Source: Prorocentrum cordatum
Lineage: Eukaryota; Sar; Dinophyceae; Prorocentrales; Prorocentraceae
DNA: 64,000 nucleotides
Direction: 5' to 3'
Assembly: GCA_963575745.1 (NCBI GenBank)
Contig: CAUYUJ010007502.1
Span: 181,001 to 245,000 of the forward strand
The notes beneath the pieces are model-generated. The model ran no database searches and was not told the origin of the DNA. It saw nothing but the letters and a program-made list of their open reading frames with translations. A program made the translations under genes and the position numbers. Positions 18,248 through 27,315 of this stretch are shown piece after piece. Numbering within the stretch: the stretch's first letter is position 1; every line of letters starts with the position of its first letter.

Positions 18248-21200
18248 CTAGTGTATGCCGGCAAGCAGCGACTCCAGGCTACCACCACCCGTGGCGCTGA
18301 TCCCCGCCGCGGCGGCGGCGCCGCCGCCCTCGTCGTCGCCGCCCGCCTCGGCATCCGCCTCAGCGTCGGCCGCGGCGCCCGCCGCCGCCGAGGCAGCCGC
18401 CCTCTTAGCAGCCGCGCGCTTAGCACCAGCGGTGGCGCGCTGCTTGGGCTGTGGATCAGGGGGCGGAGGAGGCGCGGCGCTCGTCGTCGTCGACTCGTTC
18501 TTGAACTTGGCGTAGTCCTTGTTGTAGACCGGGTGGCCCTCCGTGCACATCTTCGCCAGGTACTCGTCCACCAAGTGCTCCTGCAGCTCCGCCTGGTGGG
18601 ACGGCCCGAAGCAGACGCCGATGTAGGGCGTCGGCGGCGTCTCCTCCCACGTCGCAATCAAGAAATTGCCCGGGCCTGGGCTCAGGTCGATGATGCGGCG
18701 ACCATAATACGAATGCTTGACCTCTTTGTAGTAGGCCACTGGGAGGGCCCACCAGAAGCCAGGCTCTGCTTTCTTCTTGCCGTTCGCGGTGTCGAGCTGG
18801 AAGTTGGGGCGGTTCTTGTCGTCGTCCTCGTCTTCTGCGGCGGCCGCCGCGGCCGTAGTCGGGCCCCCGCCCTCATCGCCGTCGCTGTCGCCGTTATCAC
18901 CAGGGTTCCGCCCTCCCACTGGGCGAATGTTATCGCCATACATCGCCTTCTTGACATCGAGGGGGCACTTCCAGGACTCAGCCCACTTCTGGAAACCCAC
19001 AGGGCCCAACACGTCACCCATGTTCGTGCCGCTGTAGACGGACCGCGCCTTCTCGGGGATGACGGTATCGGCAAACATGTACGCGTGCAGGCCCGTCAGC
19101 TGCTTGAGGGCCCCTACGCCGCGAACCCTCGAGCGGCGCTCCTTCAGGGAGTCCTCGGAAATCATGACGTGAGTCCAGAGCTTGACGAGATTTTCCTGCC
19201 GCGCCACAGAGTTCCACCTGCCTCTGCCAGCGACGAGATGCTTGCTGACGAAATCGGCGATGGTACGCTTGCCCCCGTCGCGGAAGAGGAAGACATCACC
19301 TCTGATGAGTTTGCAGCCGTTGTCATCTGGGTTCGCGGCCTTGCGCAAGGCGATGACGGAATTGATCAGGCGCGATAGTTGGGGCTTCCTTGCCGGCGGC
19401 TGCCGAGTGCGCGGCGCCGTCTGGGATTCCGTGAGCAGGTCCAGGTCGCAGTGTATCAGGACGTGCCCGTACGCGTCCCCAGGCAGTTTGGCGATCTCGC
19501 TCGCCTGCAGCGTCGCCACGAGCGCCGCCTCGGGAGAAGGCCCAAAAAGGAGGACCACCTGAAGGAGAGGGGGGATGATGGGGAGGACCACGTCGTGGCC
19601 CTCCCCATCCCCCCTCCTCATCCCCCCCTCTCCCCCATCAGGAGGACCGCGAGGAGGAGGAGGAGGAGGGGGGGCAGTAGAAGGGGGATGGGGGGAGGGG
19701 GGAGGATGGGGCAGGAGGAGGTGAAGGAGGTGTAGGAGGCCTGCAGGGGTAATTTGACTCACCCCCATCATCATCACCTCCGCATTCTCCCTCCCCCATC
19801 CCCCCTCCGTCCCATCCTCCTCCAACGATTTGTAGGAGGGGGAAGACGTTGTTGTTGTTGTTGGGCGCGCCGCGGGACCTCGCTGCTGCCGCTGTCGCAA
19901 ATCAGCTTGGCGCTCTCGCCGATCCTGCGGCGCGCGACGACCCTCCACATCTGCACCTCGGGAGAAGCGGGAGGAAGGAGGAAGGAGGAAGGAGGAAGGC
20001 GGAAGGAGGGAGGAGGAATGAGGAAGGAGGGAGGAGGAAGGAAGGAGGAGGAAGGAGGATGATAAGGAGAAGAATGAGAAGATATTGCCCCTATGGGCAC
20101 CTTGTCATCCGAGACCTGGGCTCCCAGATCGGCGACGGCACCCGTAGTCCCCGTCGGCGGCGTCGCGCCGCTCCCCGTCGGCGGCGTCGCGCCGCTGCTG
20201 CCCGCCACACCGTGCTGCTGAGCTTGTGCCACGTCGTCAACGGCCAGCTCCAAGGCCACCTGGGCGTCGATCCTGTCAAGCTCGGCCTTGATGGCATCGG
20301 TCTCGACGATCTCATCCGGCGTCTTCTTGAGGCGCGCGCAGTAGCGCAGTTGGGCGTCGAACTCCGTACCGTAGATGAGGTTCTCGTAGGCGCGGATGGT
20401 CATCTTCTCACTGTCCTTGTATTCGGCGAGGAACGTCAGGTCGGGCTCATTGCCGATGGGGCTCAGCTTGGACCTGTACTTTGAGTGGCTGCCCAGCAGG
20501 TCGACGATCTCGTCTCTGCGCTTTGAACTGCCGGAGCCGCGCAGGCGCCTGTCGATGTCCGTCGCCAGCAGGTAGACCAACAGCTGCTTCTTGATCACGA
20601 AGAGGTCCACCAAGCCCTTGTGCCCGCCAGCTGATTCTTTCAGAGCGCGATTGGAGACCTCGCCAACGTCGAGCATGCCGCTAGTGACAACGTCACGGAT
20701 CTTCTCCAAGACCCAAGTGATCAGTGTGGGCTGCTTATCGCACTTCGTCAGCACTGTGTTCAGCTTAGTCATGCTGTTGAGCGGGTTGTTATGGCCGTAC
20801 TGCTCGGACAGAGAGCGCAGGATGGCAAGGTTTTTCCCGTCCTTGAGGATGTTGTTGTAGACGACCGATGTCTGGTTGATGAATGTGGAGGTCACCGCCT
20901 CTGACTCCGTGCTCAAGTTAATCTCGTTCTCGTAGTATTGCGCCAGCGCCTCGTTGGAAACCTTGCCCGCTCCGCGGCTCTGCTCCATGAGCCTCCGAAT
21001 CCGCAGCACTTCGAAAATGCGCTGGAGGGCGTCGCGGCCAACCGCCTTCGCCGTCTGCCGCATCTGCTCTCGAAGATTGATTGACCTGCGGATCGCCGTG
21101 TGGGACGGGTTGTCAATGCCGCCCTCGTGAAGCTCAAACTGGAACGCCGCGGACTGGAGGTCCACCTTGAACGCCTCGAGCACATCTTTGGAGGCCTCCC

Positions 21201-21810
21201 TGTCTATGGCATTGGCGATGCCGATTATGCGCGCGAAGTTCACCTCCTCGGGCGAGAGCCTGCGCAAGGCGCCCTGGTGCTCCATCGGATTGTACGCCAG
21301 GTCTGGGACCATTACCACGTTCGTGCCCGTCCACTGTTTGGGCTCAAAGAAGCTCTTCTCGGCGAGCTGGAGAATGCTAGTCTTGTTGTAGGGCACCCCT
21401 GGCTGCGCGGTGAACCAGAAATCCAACCATAACTCGTTGCCGCCGCAGCGGTAGGTCCCGTGAAGTTTCATTGCAGTCTGGTACTCAGCGAGATCAAAGG
21501 CCGCCTGCATTCCATGGATGTTGCTGCGCTGGCTCGTCTTCTTAGTACCGCCGCTCCTGGATGCCATGCGGGCGCGCTTGGCAGGCGTCTCCAAATCCCC
21601 ATCGCCAGCGCCCTCCTCGGCCGCCGAGCTGACGTCCAGGGCCCCCGCGTCCCGCAGGTCGCGAAACACTTCGTGGCTGCAAATCTTTTCATACAGCACG
21701 GCTATCTCGGCCAGGAACTCTTTGTTAATGCCATTGCTTTCGGCGCTGGCCACCTCCGAAGTCGGCGGGGGTTCGGCCTCCGCCTTGGCCTTGGCCTTGG
21801 CGCGCACCAT
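18248..21810 (-). CDS. Large protein with methyltransferase-like motif, 3 exons
   Basis: The model is exon 1 at 21810-20101 (570 aa from MVRAKAKAKAEAE), exon 2 at 19956-19879 (26 aa, VQMWRVVARRRIGESAKLIC...) and exon 3 at 19558-18248 (436 aa, stop TAG). All junctions are phase 0 with AG|G borders, giving about 1032 residues. Exon 1 has a lysine/alanine tail, KRARMASRS, then a long helical region with few features. Exon 3 contains a lysine/arginine-rich segment and, at about 18600-18705, RRIIDLSPGPGNFLIAT followed by TPYIGVCFGPSHQAEL. This resembles motif I of Rossmann-fold methyltransferases (hydrophobic-D-x-x-P-G-x-G) and a following strand. I recall a widespread dinoflagellate hypothetical family with this DL(S/T)PGxG-YxGV arrangement. 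Its function is not established to my knowledge, so methylation activity is inference. The C-terminus is alanine-rich low complexity. Exons 1 and 3 could be two adjacent genes, but the phase-0 splice model argues for one. Confidence 0.55.
19559..19878 (-). other. Intron 2 of the large gene
   Basis: Donor AGCGAG|GTCCCG and acceptor CTCTCCTTCAG|GTGGTC with a strong pyrimidine tract. It is 320 nt long and composed largely of (CCT)/(CTC)-type sequence in the gene's sense. It moves the reading frame between the two apparent open frames, which is what demands an intron here. An alternative donor GTGAGT at 19762 lies inside the low-complexity part. Confidence 0.55.
19957..20100 (-). other. Intron 1 of the large gene
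   Basis: Donor GATGACAAG|GTGCCC and acceptor GCTTCTCCCGAG|GTGCAG, 144 nt. It is almost wholly (CCTTC)-type pyrimidine sequence in the sense strand. Both sides are phase 0 and the length is a multiple of three, so it could also be read through as a serine/proline linker. Confidence 0.5.
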
Positions 21811-21917
21811 GGCTTGGAGTACCTGGTGAGTCGGAGGCGAGGTCTTCAGACCTCTCTGATGGACCAAGGTCGAAGAAAGTTGCCTGCGGCGCAGCAAAGT
21901 GCGTCACTCACCACAAC

Positions 21918-21932
21918 AGCCTAAAATGGCTA
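21918..21932 (-). promoter_or_regulatory. Relict dinoflagellate spliced leader (truncated)
   Basis: The minus strand reads TAGCCATTTTAGGCT. It matches the DinoSL core with one inserted A and then diverges (GTTG in place of CAAG). It lies 108 nt upstream of the chosen ATG (21810) of the large gene. Confidence 0.65.
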
Positions 21933-22019
21933 GGGAACGGATGGGAGGGCGGATGCAACGGGCTCCCCGGACGGAGGCGGACGACGACGGGATGGAGGAG
22001 GAGGAGGAGACGACGGCGA

Positions 22020-22205
22020 GGACCCCAAACAGTTTACCCCGAATTGTGCACCCCAAACAGTTTATTATTAACCCCGGACAGTTTACCCCAGACAGCGGGG
22101 AGAAGAAAGAGGATTGGAGCCCAAACAGCTCACCGCACAGAGTTTACCCTGGGCAGTTTACCTTGAACAGCTTACCCCAAACATTGCATCCACAAAACCT
22201 CGCGA
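22020..22205 (+). repeat. Degenerate (CCCAAACAGTTTACC)n repeat
   Basis: About eight loosely spaced copies of an AACAGTTTACCCC-like word (near 22028, 22052, 22077, 22130 and 22155, among others). No coding capacity is seen. It lies between the 5' side of the large gene and the 3' side of the next minus-strand gene. Confidence 0.6.
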
Positions 22206-22561
22206 TCTTAACCTAAGAACGGTCATCAGAGCTATCAGAACACAGGTTCTTTCCAAGATCGGGATGTTGCGTCTTTGATGTTCGTGCACGTGTTATTATA
22301 CATGTTATGTGTGTGATACAGTATGTTGTGTAATGCACGTCGTCCTCAGGAGCCGTCGCAGTTTTCAGGTTGTTTTGAAACCCTCTGGAGGCTTCATCAC
22401 CACTGTCTCTTGTGAAGAATGCTTGCTCTCTGCTGCGTGGCAAGCGGCGCAGGGTGTACTGTAACAGGGCGCATGCACCAAAAGGCAGCGCAAAACCTTG
22501 CACCGGCGCGCAGCGCGCGTGAGCTCGCATGTATTGAAGACCTTAGCCTTTCAGAAACACA
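22206..22561. other. Unique spacer, nothing recognised
   Basis: Less GC-rich, non-repetitive sequence downstream of the minus-strand gene ending at 22562. It is probably 3' untranslated and spacer sequence. No gene or RNA is identified. Confidence 0.4.
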
Positions 22562-23365
22562 TCATTGCATGTCATCGTCCGCCGCGGCCTGTAACCCAGT
22601 CGCCGCCTCCATATCGTCCAAGGTTAACTGCATGGCTTTGGCCGTGACGTAATACCACTTGTTCTCCATTACCTGGCGGGTGTCTGCCAGCTCGGGGCCC
22701 TTCGGGTTGCTGCCCTCCGCCAGCCTGATCTCCAGGAGGTACCGCTGGTGCTCTGGTAGCGCGAGCTCCTCGCCATACTCGGTCTCGGCCCTGATGAAGG
22801 CCAGGACGACGCTCTTCAGGTCCTCGACATTGGTGAAGTACTTTGCGTTGGTGCACGCCGCTTTGTTTGGGAGCCAGATCTCCTCCCACACGTCGCACGG
22901 TTCGACGTAAACCATCAATTTGACCATGTTAGTTGTGTCCGTTGGCGGGGCGTACGTCTCCCAAATGATGCGGTTGTCCGCGCGATGCCCGTCGCCCAGA
23001 TCAACGGGCTCGAAGCCAGCGTCGGTCGTCCAGGCGATGAGCCATGTCAAGTAGTACACCGTGTCGTCCGGCTCCAGCTTTTTCCCGCGCTTCGTCTCCG
23101 CGCTGCATCTGTAGATATCGATGGACGGGGCATCCTTGAATTTGGAAAGTCGCTCAGAGAGCTCCCCCTCGATGGTCTCGACTCGAACGCGTTTGTTCGC
23201 CAACTCTCCGAAGCTGGTGAATTCATGTTTCTTGATATCCAGGACGATCCAGCTCTTGAACTCGGGCAGCAACACGTGCATCTTGTAGGTGCCGTCGGCG
23301 CCCTGCGGGCTCTCGTCCCAAGTAGCGCCGGCTGGCGCTTGCGGGCTGTTCGGCACGACGACCAT
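22562..23365 (-). CDS. Unknown 267-residue protein
   Basis: An intronless frame starting at the ATG at 23365 (MVVVPNSPQAPAG); the frame stays open upstream only through a TTG. Composition is balanced and protein-like, unlike the surrounding low complexity. It has alternating strand-like segments (YKMHVLLPEFKSWIVLDIKK, KLMVYVEPCDVWEEIWLPNK) and several tryptophans. An acidic C-terminus ends ADDDMQ. No signal peptide or membrane segment is evident. I do not recognise the family. It is the last minus-strand gene before the plus-strand gene at 24317, so the two are divergent with a ~950-bp shared upstream region. Confidence 0.6.
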   Translation of the reverse strand: MVVVPNSPQAPAGATWDESPQGADGTYKMHVLLPEFKSWIVLDIKKHEFTSFGELANKRVRVETIEGELSERLSKFKDAPSIDIYRCSAETKRGKKLEPDDTVYYLTWLIAWTTDAGFEPVDLGDGHRADNRIIWETYAPPTDTTNMVKLMVYVEPCDVWEEIWLPNKAACTNAKYFTNVEDLKSVVLAFIRAETEYGEELALPEHQRYLLEIRLAEGSNPKGPELADTRQVMENKWYYVTAKAMQLTLDDMEAATGLQAAADDDMQ

Positions 23366-23480
23366 GGCGTCTAAAAGCTCGGCCCAGAAGCTGGGCAAGT
23401 GCCAGAAGACGGGCGGCGGGGGCAAGGAAGAAATGTTTCCTGAAACCAGTTGTGCGATGGATGAATGATGCTGCCTGAAC

Positions 23481-23504
23481 CTTGGGCCAACGAAAGTTGG
23501 TTAC
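23481..23504 (-). promoter_or_regulatory. Possible diverged spliced-leader relict
   Basis: The minus strand begins GTAACCA, has TTT in the middle and ends TGGCCCAAG. Both ends match DinoSL (GTAGCCA ... TGGCTCAAG), with about five extra bases between. It lies about 115 nt upstream of the ATG at 23365. It is weak by itself but fits the positional pattern. Confidence 0.3.
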
Positions 23505-23559
23505 AGCCGAGCGGGGAGGCGGGCCGCAGTTGTTGGGAGCGGGGCGGGCGGTCGAGAAG

Positions 23560-23865
23560 CGGGGGGCAAGCACTGTTTGGAGGGGGGGATATGCGCGCAT
23601 GCACTGCTCGGGGAATAATACTTGATGGGCATATTCTTCCCCCCATGGCCTTTCTGCACTACGTGCAAGCACTGCTTGGGGAGGGGCAGCCATTATTTTG
23701 GGATTATGGGCACCCTGCAAGCCTTTTGCCATGCGTGCAAGCACTGCCTGGGGAAAGATGTCTGATGGCCTCCATTGCATGCCTGCCATACGTGCAAGCA
23801 CTGCTTGGGGACAACCTGATGACGGACTCCTTAGCATTTTGACCTTGCGTGCAAGCGCGGGGGCT
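23560..23865 (+). repeat. ~65-bp dispersed tandem repeat
   Basis: At least five copies of a GTGCAAGCACTGCxTGGGGA core (near 23560, 23600, 23662, 23728 and 23795), spaced 60-70 bp and preceded by a TGCCATxC-like word. It occupies the divergent intergenic region between the 22562 and 24317 genes. Confidence 0.75.
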
Positions 23866-24104
23866 GCGAACCGAAAAACTGTCGCCAATCGTGGGCTGCT
23901 GGGAGATCCAGCGGAGTCGGTGGGCACGCGGCCCCCTCTGATGACATCAGGCCGAACCCACGGCACGGGCCCCAGGAGGCCTCCTCAGAGGCCCTTGAGA
24001 AGACTCCTCCTCCTCTTCCTCCTCCGTAGACCATATTGTTGGTTCAAGTTTAGAGTTTGTTTCATATCGTTTCTGCCAACGTGAAGTCCTTGTTCACCTC
24101 TAAC

Positions 24105-24285
24105 GTTGGATTCAGTTGTGCCAAGTGGTGCAAAGTGCCAAGTGCCAAGTGCCAAGTTCAAGTGCCAAGTGGTGCAAAGCCAAAGTGCCAAGTGCGAAGT
24201 GCCAAGTGCCAAGTGCCAAGTGGTGCAAAGCCAAAGTGCCAAGTGGTGCAAAGTGCCAAGTGCCAAGTGGTCAAAGTGGTCGCGT
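24105..24285 (+). repeat. AAGTGCC minisatellite upstream of a gene
   Basis: Repeats of GTGCCAAGTG and GGTGCAAAGCCAAA in irregular order run directly up to ~30 bp before the ATG at 24317. They are in frame with the gene for part of their length but read as K/S/A/C-rich, so I place them in the 5' untranslated region. Confidence 0.8.
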
Positions 24286-24316
24286 CAGAGTTCAAAGCCA
24301 ACGTGGTTTCATCATC

Positions 24317-25321
24317 ATGGCTGAGGACCCTAGCCACATCAACCAAGCGGGGCCATACACTTTGACAGGGTGGATCGCTTCGGATCTGGACACGGCGGTG
24401 ATGGAGAGTCACGCTGGACCCGCTCTACGCAGCCTCGGAGTTCGCATTCGTCAGCTCAACAGCTTCGAAGTCTACAACGACAGCGAAGTTCAACACAAGC
24501 CATCGCTAGTGATCCAGTCGTGCGTGTGGCCACCGCCAGACACGCGCGACTACTTGGGGCATCTTATGCAACGCTACAACAGGGGCGAGGCTCCAAGCCA
24601 CTTGGACAAGTGCAGGTTCTACGAGACCATGATATTCGAGGCGTTGGTTGGCCAAATTCCCAAGGGCACCATCGTTTCAATTTGCCGAAGCCAGGACTAC
24701 ATAAAGTCAGGCATTACACCAGCGGTCTTGGCACCTCTCGGACACGTCCCAGGATGCACGCCGAAGTCTTTGTGGATTAGCGATGACGGCCAGATTCAGG
24801 ATCTGGCCGGAGGCCATTCTTTGGTCGCTCGTGCAAGCATCAGTGGACCATTAGATCCCCAAGACTTCGTATGCACCAGAGGCTATTTGAATTTGGTGGC
24901 AATGTGTGCGGCAGCAACAGCCCAAGGGTTTCAATGCATATTCATGGGTGAATTCGACGGCACGCTCGCGCTGGGATGCGCGACTGGCATGTTATACCAC
25001 GAGATGGTTCCTCGAGGTCTTCAGGATATTTCATCGAGTCGTGGTTGGACTCGTTCAGAGCAGAGAGCGCTCGGAGGCTATGTTGGTTCCTACGCCGATT
25101 TCCATGAGCATGCGAAGGACGAGCAGATTCGGCGCATTCTCAACCAGTACCTCAAAGACGGCAAAGACCTATCGATCTGGAGGACGCCTACCACAGCAAT
25201 GCTACAGCCGTTTATGAACATCAACACGGGCGTCATGTGGTTCCATGCTCGGGCGAGTGCAACAGGAGGCAGAGCGGCCAATTACATCAAGACAGAGTTC
25301 ACGGCAGCGATGCACAGCTGA
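24317..25321 (+). CDS. Unknown 334-residue protein (plus strand)
   Basis: The start is the ATG at 24317 (MAEDPSHINQAGPYTLTGW); upstream open frame is minisatellite. Intronless, stop TGA. Composition is balanced and globular. Notable segments are DTRDYLGHLMQRYNRGEAPSHLDKCRFYE, the small-residue-rich FMGEFDGTLALGCATG and a C-terminal FMNINTGVMWFHARASATGG. There is no transmembrane segment and no motif I can name. It is the only intact-looking plus-strand gene inside the large element and is divergent from 22562-23365. A set of GACGGCAGCT inverted repeats begins right after its stop codon. Confidence 0.65.
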   Translation: MAEDPSHINQAGPYTLTGWIASDLDTAVMESHAGPALRSLGVRIRQLNSFEVYNDSEVQHKPSLVIQSCVWPPPDTRDYLGHLMQRYNRGEAPSHLDKCRFYETMIFEALVGQIPKGTIVSICRSQDYIKSGITPAVLAPLGHVPGCTPKSLWISDDGQIQDLAGGHSLVARASISGPLDPQDFVCTRGYLNLVAMCAAATAQGFQCIFMGEFDGTLALGCATGMLYHEMVPRGLQDISSSRGWTRSEQRALGGYVGSYADFHEHAKDEQIRRILNQYLKDGKDLSIWRTPTTAMLQPFMNINTGVMWFHARASATGGRAANYIKTEFTAAMHS

Positions 25322-25527
25322 CAGCGTTCACGGCAGGTGACAGAGTGACGGCAGCTGACGGCAGCTGACGTTAGCTGCCGTTGTAGATGTAGTCTGCTGC
25401 CGTTCACAATGTAGTCTGCTGCCGTCAGCTGCCGTCAGCTGCCGTCAGATGTAGTCTGCTGCCGTCAGCTGCCGTTGTAGATGTAGTCTGCTGCCGTCAG
25501 CTGACGGCAGCTGACGGCAGCTGACCT
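25322..25527. repeat. GACGGCAGCT / AGCTGCCGTC foldback repeats
   Basis: Many copies of CTGACGGCAG and its complement CTGCCGTCAG, in both orientations and separated by ATGTAGTCTGCTGCCGT links. The block begins with the first base after the stop codon of the plus-strand gene. It can form multiple hairpins and may act as a 3'-end structure. Confidence 0.8.
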
Positions 25528-25675
25528 CTTGCTCTTACTCCTACTCTTGATCTTATTCTTACTCTTACTCCTACTCTTGCTCTTACTCTTGCTCTCACTC
25601 TCACTCTTACTCATACTCCTACTCTTACTCCTACTTTTGCCCTTACTCTTACTCTCACTCTCACTTGACCTCTGC
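25528..25675 (+). repeat. (CTCTTACTCCTA)n microsatellite
   Basis: Near-regular CTCTTACTC / CTACTCTTG hexamer-based repeat. Not coding. Confidence 0.85.
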
Positions 25676-25689
25676 TCGCTGACCACCTG

Positions 25690-25712
25690 CTGTCGGTTGG
25701 ACGGCCCCTCGA

Positions 25713-25749
<37 letters not shown>

Positions 25750-25759
25750 CGCGGCCGAC

Positions 25760-25820
<61 letters not shown>

Positions 25821-25862
25821 ACGACGGCGACGTCGACGACGACGATCGACGATCGACGGTGC
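25690..25862 (+). repeat. (GAC)n microsatellite
   Basis: About 170 bp of GACGACGACGGC-type triplets, giving D/R/T homopolymers in the three frames. Confidence 0.9.
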
Positions 25863-26117
25863 GCCCTGGCCATCACAAATGTGGGCTTGCACGCTGCGCA
25901 CATCACCTTAAACGATTCCAACAATTTGACGGGTTGAAGGCGGGGTGTTCCAAACATGTCACGGCACTGACCCTGCAGACGTGCTGCAGCGAATTGTTGC
26001 ATGGATTCTTGCCAACGCAAAGCCCGAATTCCGCGTGTTTTTATATAAAAAAGGGCCTGGGCCAAAGGAGCCCGGACAATGCGCGGTTGGCCATCACAAA
26101 TGTGGCGCATCCTCGTC
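25863..26117. other. Unique island between microsatellites
   Basis: Non-repetitive sequence bounded by a direct repeat of GGCCATCACAAATGTGG (about 25868 and 26088). On the minus strand it is open and reads ICDGQPRIVRAPLAQALFYIKT ... LESFKVMCAACKPTFVMA. This could be an exon between tract-filled introns, but I cannot connect it to a gene. Confidence 0.3.
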
Positions 26118-26900
26118 GATCACCAGGAGGAGGAGGAGGAGGAGGAGGAGGAGGAGGAGGAGGAGGAGGGGGTGGAGGAGGAGGAGGAGGAGGAAAGGAG
26201 GAGGAGGAGGAGGGGGAGGAGGCGAGGAGGCGAGGAGAGGAGGAGAGGAGAGGAGGAGGAGGGAGGAGGAGGAGGAGAGGAGGAGGAGAGGGGAGGAGGA
26301 GGAGGAGGGAGGAGGAGAGGAGGAAGGAGAAAATGAGGAGGAGGAGGGGGGAGGAGGACGAGGAGGAGGAGATGGAGGACGACGACGACGAGGAGGAGGA
26401 GGAAGAAGAGGGGGAGTACGAGGAGGAGGGGGAGGAGGAGGAGGCGGAGGACAACGGGGGCGAGGATTCATTGGAGCCATCCTACGAAGATGCGGACTAG
26501 GACTAGGAGGTGGAGAGGAGGAGGGGGCGGAGAATGGAGATGGTAACGACGACGACGACGACAACGAGGACGAGGAGGGGAAGGAGTGGAAAGGGCATGG
26601 AGAAGCAGGAAGACAGGGCAGAAACATTGATGCAGGTAGGAGTACGAAGAGGAGGAGGAGGAGGAGGAGAAGGAGGATGAGGAGGAGGAGGAGGAGGAGG
26701 AGGAGGAGAAGGAGAAGGAGAGGCGGAGAAGGAGGAGGAGGAGGAGGACAAGGAGGAGGATGAGGAGGAGCAGTTCGAGGAGGACAAGGCGGAGGAGGAG
26801 GAACATGAGGAGGACGAGGGGCGGGTGGATAAGGACGGAGAGCACGAACGGGCAGAGCTGCAAGATGAGGAGGGGGATGATGATCACGCAAGAAGGGCTG
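26118..26900 (+). repeat. (GGA)n tract with duplicated segment, copy 2
   Basis: A purine tract starting at another GATCACCAGG word (26115). About 26331-26651 is the second copy of the segment at 9676-9993. GGA-rich sequence continues to about 26830, then a mixed purine stretch. Confidence 0.75.
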
Positions 26901-26929
26901 GCTAGACGTAGAGTGTGAGGAAGGACTGG

Positions 26930-27096
26930 GTGGTAATGGCAATGATGATGCTGATGCTGGTGATGATTAGGATGAGGTGGATGGTGCAGATGATGATGAT
27001 GATGCTGATGATGATGATGGTGATGATGATGATGGTGTTGCTGATGCTGATGGTGAGGAGGATGCTGATGACGATGATGATGCTGCTGATGATGAT
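26930..27096 (+). repeat. (GAT)n-rich microsatellite
   Basis: GATGATGCTGATG-type repeats running directly into the inner inverted repeat at 27097. Confidence 0.85.
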
Positions 27097-27141
27097 GGGA
27101 ATTCCCGTGAATAGCTTTTCTAGAGTGTCGACCTGGTGATC
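27097..27141 (-). repeat. Inner 45-bp inverted repeat, right arm
   Basis: Reverse complement of 8987-9031 with one mismatch. The palindromic GGGAATTCCC end faces inward and the GATC end faces outward. Confidence 0.75.
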
Positions 27142-27276
27142 CTCGTCGTCGTCGTCGTCGTGGCCGTCGCCCTCGTCGTCGTCGTCGTCCTCGTCGTCGT
27201 CGTGGTCGTCGTCGTCGTCGTCGCCGTCCTCGTCGTCGTCGTCGTCGCCGTCCTCGTCCTCGTCGTCCTTGTCGTC

Positions 27277-27315
<39 letters not shown>

